DNA from: Nageia nagi
Lineage: Eukaryota; Pinophyta
Reading direction: 5' to 3'
Length of the DNA: 64,000 nt
Assembly (NCBI GenBank): GCA_050084985.1
Contig: JBITNC010000001.1
Coordinates: forward strand, 42,346,001 to 42,410,000
Position 1 is the first letter of the stretch. Every line of letters starts with the position of its first letter. This document shows, one piece after another, positions 55,691-64,000 of the stretch. The notes beneath the pieces are model-generated. The model saw nothing but the letters and a program-made list of their open reading frames with translations. It searched no databases and was not told the origin of the DNA. The position numbers and the translations under genes were made by a program.

Positions 55691-58600
55691 GTTACCCCAA
55701 CTCAGAGAGCAATTATGAAAGAATACAATCTTTTGGTAGCTCTTGGGGTCTTCACCTACTAGAGAATAGGACCCACTACTTATTGCTTCTAGTAGCTTAT
55801 TTAGATGTAGATTTGGTAGGGGTCTCAGGTGGTAGAATCAGCTCTACTGAAAAGAAAGTGTGCATATTCTTATTCAAATATTTAATATCTTGATATTCAA
55901 CTTGTGAAAAAATAGAGGATGTTTGAATCTTTACAATATCTACTTTGAAACCTGTTAGAACATTCTCTAGCCTCCCAGCATGCAGGAACCTTGTGATTGA
56001 TTCTTGAGTAAGGTCATTTATTTGCTCTTAGGGTCTCCACCTATGGAGAATAGGACCCATTACTTATTGCTTCCAATAGCTTGTTTAGATGTAGATTTGG
56101 TAGGAGTCTCAGGTGTGGAATTAGCTCTACTGGGAGGAAGGGGTACATCTTCTTATTCAAATATTTAAGATCTTGATAGTAAACTTGTGACAAAATAGGA
56201 TATGCTTGAATCTTTATAGTATCTTTTATAAAACCCATCAGAACATTCTCTAGCCTCCCAACATGCAAGAACCTTATGATTACTTATTGAGTAAGGTCAT
56301 TTATTTGTTGTAAATTTTTTATTTACTTCTCAAAAAAGGACTACTCAAGGAATTGAATGATATTGGCTACCCAACTGATAGCACTACCCTGTACATTTTA
56401 TTCCTCCCATAATTTGGGAGCTTTCATTTCAATCAAAGATTAAAGAATTTGTTAATAAATCCTAACTCTGTTATGAGCTTGTGTTTACCAATGTCCATGT
56501 TGAACATCAAATTTTGGAGTTTACATATATCTCAGAATCCTTCTCAAATATGATTGTCTTAGTCTGGGAGTAATGGTAGCTATATCTTTCTCAGTCAAGA
56601 CTCTCAACCAACTTTGCATTTTCTCAATAACTGACCTTGGTATATTGAGAGCCAACTAATGGAGAGTGGTTTGTGTGTTGAACTATTTGATGGCTTGTAG
56701 TGTTTGTTCTTTTAATAAATCAAATGTGAGAAGGTCATCATTTTGTCTCTAACTTACTCCACCAAGGATTTTTTACAATTTCAAATTATCATCAGATAAT
56801 ATTTTGTTAGTTGTTATGATGATTTGTAATTCAGCTTCAACTTGCTTGACCTTTTGGCCATCTATAATTGCAGCTAAGCTTTAATATATTGTATGATTTG
56901 ATTTGCATTATCTAACTCAACATTTATTTTTATCAAGCCCTTCTTGAATTTTGAATTTTACTTATCAAGCTTTGCAAGTAGTGTTTTATTTTTTATGCAA
57001 CTCAATTACTATTTTTTCTTTAAGGAAGGAATCTTTCTTATATTGATCAATTTTCTTATTCAACTTATCTATCTTAGTCTTCATTGCCTAAAGATTTTTA
57101 TTGGATACCATTGAAGTATTCATAAGGAACCTGAATTGGTCAATTGTTGGAGCACTTTGCATAATTACATCAATTATAACTATGGGAGTAGTATGCAGTT
57201 GTCCTTCTTTGAAAGACATATGTGCTATCTTAATGTCTCCCATTTTTTTACTTTACTCAAAATTCTTGACTATTGCTTAGGAAGCATAAGAGGTTTATTG
57301 ACAAAAGTTGCCCAATTAATGGATTCTATAATTTATGTAGAAAAAATTGATTTAATCTCCTCTTGGAAGGCTATAGAAATTAAATAATGAGGAGTATTTA
57401 CACTAGAGGTGGATGCTATGACCTGTTTAGTAGGTTTTGATTGCTTTAGAGGTGTAGAATCTTGAATTTCTATTTCTTTTTCTTCTCCTCCATGACCTTA
57501 TCTTCATCATCAACTTTCTCCATTAGTTTTGAGTCTATTTTCCTTTTGAATTCATCATTAACATCATCATCATCACCCAGTCCACCTCTAGGCACAACTA
57601 CTACAAATCTACCCACTCTAAGTACATTTCCCTCGCCTAATTGAATTTGCATGTGTTCCTTGTTTGAGGCTTCTTCATTTTTTAGGACTTCTTCTTTTTT
57701 TGGGACTTTATCTTGAGCACCAGTATCTATATTTTGAAGCTCTTACAACTCCTTTGTATGAGATATTTCTACTTATTTTGCCATAACCCCTAAAGTTTCT
57801 TCTATGATTTTGGGAGGTGGAGGTGCAATCCTCTATAATCTAGGCTATGTAGTGCAGGTTTTCTTTACTAATTTTCCTCTTGGTCTAAGGTTTGTTATTT
57901 TTGAGCAAGGGCCTAAATTCTACTTCTCTTTTTTGAAGAAGAATCCTAGAAGTAGTAGCAATATTTGAAGGATTTTATTCTCTCTTCTTTGTAGGCTCTT
58001 GTAAGCTAGATGGTTGTCCAACCTCTATTTGCCTCACTCTTGTAACTAATTTTTCTTAAGTTTTAAGAGGAAGAGGTTGGCCCAATTCTAGTAAAGGATC
58101 TTTAGAATATTTTACCTCCCAAAACTTATCATATCTAAATTTCTTGAATAATTCATTTTCAATATGATGAATCTTTATTGTATATTCAAATATAACTTTT
58201 TGAAATAATAAACTTTATTCAGACCCCAACCCAAATCTGTTAGTTGGGTGAGGATATCTAGTCGAGGACAAAGTCTTACCACTTATTTTCCTAGTTCTTG
58301 TATTTCTTTATCCCCTCAAGGGTCATCTAGGCCTTGTTTAGGGGTGTAAAGTCCCATTCAAGGTACTTCTTATTCAATTTTATTACAAAATATTCCACAT
58401 GAGGTCTAATAAATTCTACTATACTATCTTTACAACCTACTTCTAAAAGAGTGAAATTTTTAGTAGAAACTAGTATATCTACAATATATTTAAAACTACC
58501 CCCAGACCCATACTTGGTGTCTATTGCACATATTTTTCTACCCATCTCTATAGAATATAGCTGAGGGGTTACATATTTAGGAAAGAAAAAAAGCTTTTCA

Positions 58601-59730
58601 AAATACCCATGCCTCATAATCATGATGCAATCTTTGAGAAAGTACCAATCAACTTTATTTCCTCCTTGTAGCTCTCACATAATGCTCTTGCATAGTCTGC
58701 TAGGGAGTCTTCCTATTAACATTTGCACTATTATAGCATAGAATTTATCCATGAACTCATAATATGATCCATGCAACTTGCTCAAGATTGGAACCCTCAA
58801 ATCAATTAGTAGTGGTCCAGTACTTAGGTTCATTGGCTCAATTGGTAGCCTTGCCTCTACAAGTTTGTTAAGGTTTTAATGGGCCAAGAGCCACCAAAGA
58901 TATGAAGAGTGTCTAAAATTTGATTTTTCAATTTTGAAAATATATTTTTTTATCTCATTAGAAATAAAAGCTAAGAAGTCATAGCAGATGTGTGCCTCTA
59001 TGATACTGTAAGTCATACACACCATGGCTTCATCTGCTTCTCTTTGGGTTTTCTTCCCTAGAATGATTACTAGTGTTTGTAACACCTCTCTATCCCTCTT
59101 CTTTTTAAATAGGGTGATCTCATAGCTTGACCAAAGCTATGTGGTTCTATTCCCCTGATATCTCTCATCAATCTAGTTTATCATTTCATCTTTATTACTA
59201 TAGAAATCATTCTTCTCTCTTTTTAAATCAATCTGCTTCTTCACATGGAAAGTCTAATCAGCTGGGGAAACAAATGCTTGAAGAATAGAATCAAGGGAGT
59301 AGTCTAGTATTACTTTAAATTTTGGGTTTGACTCTTCTCCCTGCTCTTGGTCCTTGAACATTCCTATTTGATAACCTTGCTAGTTATGCCTATGTGCCAT
59401 TGAATACAATAGCTTGAGGCAAGTGAATGATTCATAGGGCACATAATAAGCTAGAACCTAATTAATTATGATATCTCTCTTTGAGTGTGTTAATGATTTC
59501 CCTTTTTTTGTAACTTCAAGACTCATATGTTGCAAAAGGATGTGATTAGGGCTGACCCTCCATGTATCAATATGGTTCATCACCCCTATTTTCTCTAGGT
59601 ATTCCTCTTGCATGGCTATCATGTCAGCATCCACTTGCTCTATTTCAGCTGGAGTTGATGATTTGGAAGTTGACATGGTGTTGACACTATTTTTATAACC
59701 TCTAGTTTGCATTTGAGACTTGTAATTCAC
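55690..59730 (-). pseudogene. Long ORF of unknown function downstream of gypsy pol
   Basis: A broken minus-strand frame of roughly 4 kb. It opens with MSTSKSSTPAEIEQVDADMI and AMQEEYLEKIGVMNHIDTWR (59458-59730). Then come DEAMVCMTYSIIEAHICYDF and FRHSSYLWWLLAH (58876-59085), PIEPMNLSTGPLLIDLRVPI, and YGSGGSFKYIVDILVS with HVEYFVIKLNKKYLEWDF (58327-58623). A Lys/Glu/Asp-rich segment (57470-57652) and a coiled-coil-like part (about 56900-57150) follow. The C-terminal segment is duplicated (55746-56315). I recognise no domain. Its place after integrase and its charged, coiled-coil C-terminal half parallel the ORF at 34440-36832 plus 45561-46050, though no clear sequence match was seen. Confidence 0.5.
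55746..56315. repeat. 285-bp tandem duplication inside the unknown ORF
   Basis: Copies at 55746-56030 and 56031-56315, roughly 90 percent alike. On the minus strand it encodes a segment with FLHVGRLENVLMGFIKDTIK and LPNLHLNKLLEAISNGSYSP. 285 is divisible by three, so the duplication would have kept the frame. Confidence 0.9.
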
Positions 59731-60219
59731 ATTTTATAAGGTGCCATAACTTTGTATCTCCTTACTCAATTCAGCTCTACAAACTATAAGTTCTAGTCAC
59801 TCTAGAAATTGGTATGCTCAAAAATGGCTATGTGTTGAGTCAGAGGGTATGCAGAATGTTTTATTCATCCAAGGTTTGTGAGATTTCTATTAATGGTAAT
59901 TAATGCTTAAGGTGTCAATATTCATGCATTATACATACTGGGCTACAACAAGTTGGATGAGTTCATTTGGAGTGCACCAAATTTAAATTAGAGTACTTGT
60001 ATGATAGTTTGAGAAATCTAAGAAAATCTTTCCTTAAATTCTACCCTATTTAGTTAATAGCTTAGCAATGCATTCATATTAACCCTAGATCATGTTGAAT
60101 TAATGCTGAGACTTAACAACTACCTACTTTCTTAGAAGCTATGTCTAAAAGATGTACAAGCCTTAATTTTTTTTTTTGAAATTATGTACACTATACAATT
60201 TCTAGCTAGTGTTACAAAA

Positions 60220-61420
60220 TCACCTTATTACTTGGTAATGCTTCAAATAGATCCCATTAAATAGGAATAGGTAATTCCTGGACCTAATGATGTCTTGTAA
60301 CCTAAATGCATTACTTTGCATGGCTTTGAATGATGATATAAGGCCCGCTCCATATAGAGTCAAAATTTTGGTGTCTTTTGGGTTTTGCTCTCTCTTCATC
60401 CCACTTAAGGATAATATCACTTAGTTCAAACTTCACCTAGGAAGACTTTTTTTATCAAACCATTTCTTAACAATGTGTTGGTGATGTTAAAAAGACTCAT
60501 ATGCTTTATTTGATCTTCCTCAAATTTTAGGAGCTGATTATACTTGGATTGTAGTTGCTCAAATTCATGGTCCTCCATTTCTTGCAGGATTTTTAATGCT
60601 AGTAACTCAATATGTACTAGCAACATAGGTCTTTTACCATATACTAGTGCATATAGGGATGTTTTGATTGCTAATTTAATATTGATTTTATTTTTCCATA
60701 ATGCAAAGTCTAATTATGTGTGCCACTGTCTGGATTCTCTTCAATAATTCTTTTAATGATCTAGGTTAGGTTTTTATTAGTTGATTCAGCTAACCCATTA
60801 CCTTATGGGTAATAATTTGAAGAGAATAACTAGTATATCCCATATTTAGCAATAAAGTTTGATAAGTTAGCTCCAATAAATGTCGAGTCATTATCTTAGA
60901 CAATAATCTATAGGATTCTAAAGCAAGTGATTATCCTTTTATCATTTCTATCATCGCTTTTTGATCTACATTCTTACATGGTATTGCTTATAACTATATA
61001 GTAAAATAGTCTATTGCAATTAAGATGAACTTATAGCTTGTTGAGGAATTTGGGTTTATAATACCAATGAAATCCATACCCCATTGTTGAAAGGGTTCTC
61101 AACTATCATAGGTTTAAGAGGCATAGCAACTTGCCTTTTTTTCCCATAAATCTGGTGTATTTATCACATTCTCGAGCAATCTTGAATGAATCTTAAAATA
61201 TGGTGGACCAATAATACTTGGCTTGTAAAATTTTTGCTGTTGTAGTTGGTCCACCATAATGCCCACCAGAGAATCCATAATGAAATTCATGTAATATTCT
61301 CCAAGATGCAACACGAGTCACACATCTTAATAGGATTTTATCAAAGGTTTTTCTATATAGATGATCATCTATCATCACAAACTTCAAGGCATGCAGCTTG
61401 AATCTCTTTCTTTGAAATCT
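60220..61420 (-). pseudogene. Gypsy integrase
   Basis: The zinc-finger region reads LLRCVTRVASWRILHEFHYG and FSGGHYGGPTTTAKILQAKY (61193-61387). Core pieces (STSYKFILIAIDYFT near 61020) are damaged. The C-terminal region gives DHEFEQLQSKYNQLLKFEED (60426-60626), and the final SH3-like part gives NAFRLQDI with FNGIYLKHYQVI (60220-60420). Frames change several times and the core catalytic residues after the first Asp cannot be read with certainty. Confidence 0.8.
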
Positions 61421-62800
61421 ATCTAGATATTCATGACATTTACTAGTTTGAAAATAAAAAATAACTTGATTAATCCAATCATTTTCTTCATTTAGTTGCT
61501 ACTCATTCTCCGTAATAGCAATCATATGTGAAGTTTTAGCTATATTTTCACATAGAACCCTACCTCTAATAAGTTTGGTTGGCTTAATTTTTATATCATA
61601 TTCCATTATATTAGTAATCCAACTAGCATTTCTTTCACCTAAGTCTCCTTGTATAACATAATTTTTTACATTTGGATGGATAATAAATACAAAGATTCTG
61701 CTGTGAGAGACATAGTGCTTGAATTTTTTAAGTCCTTTCTTTATGGAAAACACTTGATTTTTAATAAATGAGTACCTTTTCTAGTGTTGATGCAGTGTTT
61801 GGTTATGAAAGGAAATCAAATGTTCTTTTTTGTTATCATCTTTCTATGCTAGAATTGCAGCAATACTTCTTTCTACTCCATATGCATACATGATGAAATC
61901 TTTTGATATATCAGGATTTTTAAGCATAGGAGCTTCTGTTATAACCTTTTTAATTTCTTTAAAAGTTAGTTTTACTTCACTTGACCAAGAAAATAAGCAT
62001 CTTTCTTTAGCATTGAAGTGATTGGGGATACAATTTTTTGAAAAATCATTAATGATTTTTCTAACAAAATTGATCTGACCAAGGAATGATTACAAGGCTT
62101 TCTTGTTGGAAGGGAGTGTCAATGCTTCAATAGCTTTCAATCTATTTAAATCAATCACTAATCCCTTCTCTAAGATAATGTGGCTAAGTAATTTTCCTTG
62201 GTTAACCGTAAAAATAGATTTTTTTAGATTAATTGAAATGCCAAATTTCATGCATTTTTCAAAAACTTGTTTGAGGTGTTTTAGATGATCCTTTTTACTT
62301 TTAGAGAATACTATAATATCATCTAGATATACTAAGATAATCTTATTTATTAGTTCACCAAATGCATGATCCATGGCTTTTTGAAAAGTAGCTCCCATAT
62401 TAGAAAGATCAAAAGGCATTCTTTGAAATGCTAATGTCCTCTATTTGGTTGTAAATGCAGTTTTATATTGGTCTTCATCTTTCATCCAAATATGGTTAAA
62501 TTTTGAGTAGCTATCAATCATTAAAAAATAGCAAGCTTTGGATACTGTATGTAGGATCTATCCCATAGGTAGGAGAGGATAAGTATCTTTGAGGGACACT
62601 TGATTCAAAATTTTGAAATCAATACATAGTCTTATTTCTCTACTTTTCTTTCTAACAGGAACTAGATTTGCAACGTAAGAAGAATGCTTGATAGGATAAA
62701 TAATTTTTGAATCAAGTAGCTTAATCAATTCTTATTTCATGGCTTCTTCTATTTTTGGGTTGAATGGCCTTTATTTTTACCTGTATGGTTTGGCATCTAG
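61421..62800 (-). pseudogene. Gypsy reverse transcriptase and RNase H
   Basis: Reverse transcriptase pieces from 62800 leftwards: LLDSKIIYPIKHSSYVANLV, then PVRKKSREIRLCIDFKILNQ, then the open frame 62090-62419 with MPFDLSNMGATFQKAMDHAF and ILVYLDDIIVFSKSKKDHLK (YLDD). SFLGQINFVRKIINDFSKN follows. RNase H (DISKDFIMYAYGVERSIAAI, later SIKKGLKKFKHYVSHSRIFV) then leads through WITNIMEYDIKIKPTKLIRG directly to integrase. There is no second RNase H after this one, because it lies upstream (63270-63650). Confidence 0.85.
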
Positions 62801-63269
62801 TTCAAGCTCAATTATGTGTTGGATGACACTTTTATCATATGTCTTGATATCATCATAAGTTTAGGTAATTGCTTTTGATAACTCATGATAGATTTGAATC
62901 ATAATAACTTTTTCTTCATCATAACACTCTAAACCTACTTTTATATACTTACCAATTTCTATTTCAAGCTCAACATAATTCTTCTTTTGCATGGATAAGG
63001 ATTTAGCTTTCTAGATATATTCTGAATCAAACAATATTTCAAAAGAGAGTAATCCTTTTAGTATAACATTATTTCTAAGTTGGATAACATCTAATTCTTA
63101 GAGATAGCTAAGTAATTCTTGAATACCAAAAGTGTGAGCTACTGCTTCATCCGAAAGGAATTTTATAATATGCTCATCAAAATTGAATACTTGCTAGAAA
63201 TTTACAACATCAGGTATTGAAGGCCTACATTAAACTTTGACTTCAAGAGCTCTTCTTTTATAATGAGCA
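62801..63269 (-). pseudogene. Linker between archaeal-type RNase H and reverse transcriptase
   Basis: Minus-strand pieces such as CRPSIPDVVNFQ-like, ELDVIQLRNNVILKGLLSFE and MIQIYHELSKAIT join the two domains; DDIKTYDKSVIQHIIELELD just before reverse transcriptase is the usual entry segment. Broken by stops. Confidence 0.6.
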
Positions 63270-63650
63270 GGATTATAATGTGTCCCTTTCCATCAAGTGC
63301 ATCAGCTATTTATTTGTACCTTTTAGGAATATATATAAAATTAATAGCTAAGAATGAATCTAATAAATCTTAAATTCTATTCTTATAGGTCTTTAGATAA
63401 TAATGTTTTGTACTAATCTAGTTTATGACTTGTTTTATGAGTAATTTTAAATCACCATGGAAAATTAGGCATTGATGCCTATATGATCACTTTAGATAAC
63501 CATAAATAAAGGACTTCATACTCAATGATATTATTTGTACAAATCCATATGAATTTGAAAGAGAATCTTTCATATTTCCTTCTTAGAGATTTGAATACAA
63601 CTCCAACTCCACATCCATGCTTACATCTAGATATATCAAGTACATTATCC
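63270..63650 (-). pseudogene. Archaeal-type RNase H domain placed before reverse transcriptase
   Basis: Minus strand reads YMDNVLDISRCKHGCGVGVV (catalytic Asp, then the GxGVV strand). CTNNIIEYEVLYLWLSKVI (catalytic Glu) follows, then in a shifted frame HGDLKLLIKQV (catalytic Asp) and FIYIPKRYK followed by IADAL (fourth Asp). This D-E-D-D set and the TNNxxEYEAL motif identify the archaeal-type RNase H known from Tat-lineage gypsy elements. In textbook Ogre/Tat maps it follows the ordinary RNase H; here it precedes reverse transcriptase. Confidence 0.75.
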
Positions 63651-63743
63651 ATATATCATATTCCTTTTAATCTATGATCAAGATTGGTTGTACATATTTA
63701 TATAAATAATAATTACCCATGCTAGCATCTGTGACTTGATAAT

Positions 63744-63998
63744 TTAAATCATTTTTGAAAGAACTTTAGTTGTTAGGAGTAATTCTCTAAGCATATCCCT
63801 TTCAAACACTTCCATAGGTTGGAGGCCATTCATACAGTTTTGTTCTATGATCTTCTTAAGATGAATATGAGTATAGTATAAAGCTAAGTACCCTCCTAAT
63901 TTAGTAGTAAATTCTCTAAATAGACATATTCCAAATGTAGGTGGAAGATCAATCATAATGATATCTTGAATAACATAAATGTTAAAGAATGCATTCAA
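63744..63998 (-). pseudogene. Gypsy protease C-terminal part
   Basis: MIDLPPTFGICLFREFTTKL and LGGYLALYYTHIHLKK match the conserved end of the gypsy protease region that precedes the extra RNase H. The catalytic part lies beyond the window edge. Confidence 0.6.
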
Positions 63999-64000
63999 AG

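Noticed and set aside
57462-57644. Ser/Phe-rich plus-strand frame
   Set aside because: Antisense of a Lys/Asp/Glu-rich segment of the minus-strand unknown ORF.
60779-63998. Considered an endogenous pararetrovirus because of the reverse transcriptase and RNase H
   Set aside because: Integrase with zinc finger and SH3-like end follows, and no movement or coat protein is seen, so it is a Ty3/gypsy retrotransposon.

Overview
The window looks like intergenic and intronic DNA from a seed plant with a large, repeat-rich genome, most likely a gymnosperm such as a conifer. This is an inference from three things: AT-rich DNA packed with decayed LTR retrotransposons, a host gene with a 7.8 kb intron full of transposon remains, and SRC2-type and MESD-type proteins. 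I see no rRNA, tRNA or CRISPR feature and nothing bacterial.

Host genes. Two C2-domain SRC2-like genes lie in tandem on the minus strand (1219-1944 and 4999-5874), each with a conserved TATA-box promoter. Matching blocks downstream of each promoter (about 3570-4360 and 7380-7990) suggest a tandem duplication with a unit of about 3.8 kb. The first copy has lost its C-terminal tail through a one-base frameshift. A three-exon gene on the minus strand (29104 to 19481) encodes a homologue of MESD, an ER chaperone, with a signal peptide and a C-terminal KDEL. It appears broken by two single-base losses. An LRR receptor-like protein pseudogene (17303-18420, plus strand) abuts a gypsy LTR.

Mobile elements. 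From left to right: the end of a plus-strand Ty3/gypsy element with its LTR (1-835); a decayed minus-strand copia (about 7990-10130); a plus-strand gypsy (about 10860-13260) fused to a minus-strand gypsy (13262-17302) of the same LTR family as the first; copia and gypsy remains inside the MESD intron (20100-25421); an Athila-like gypsy (3' LTR before 34425, env-position ORF 34440-36832 plus 45561-46050, pol 46600-49115); and, inserted into that ORF, a very young copia (36838-45555). A Tat-like plus-strand LTR, leader and gag piece follow (about 49210-53823). The window ends in a minus-strand gypsy pol with an unusual domain order (63998 to 60220), followed downstream by a long ORF of unknown function (59730 to 55690).

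The young copia is the best-defined unit. It has a perfect 5-bp target duplication, LTRs differing by one base, a perfect tRNA-iMet primer site, a purine tract, and a 1317-codon gag-pol frame broken by a single TGA. Its 3' noncoding part carries five 49-bp repeats, each able to form the same hairpin, with compensatory changes between copies. Its 3 kb leader holds a GC-rich island unlike the surrounding DNA. These two features, the MESD-like gene and the env-position ORFs are the parts most worth following up.
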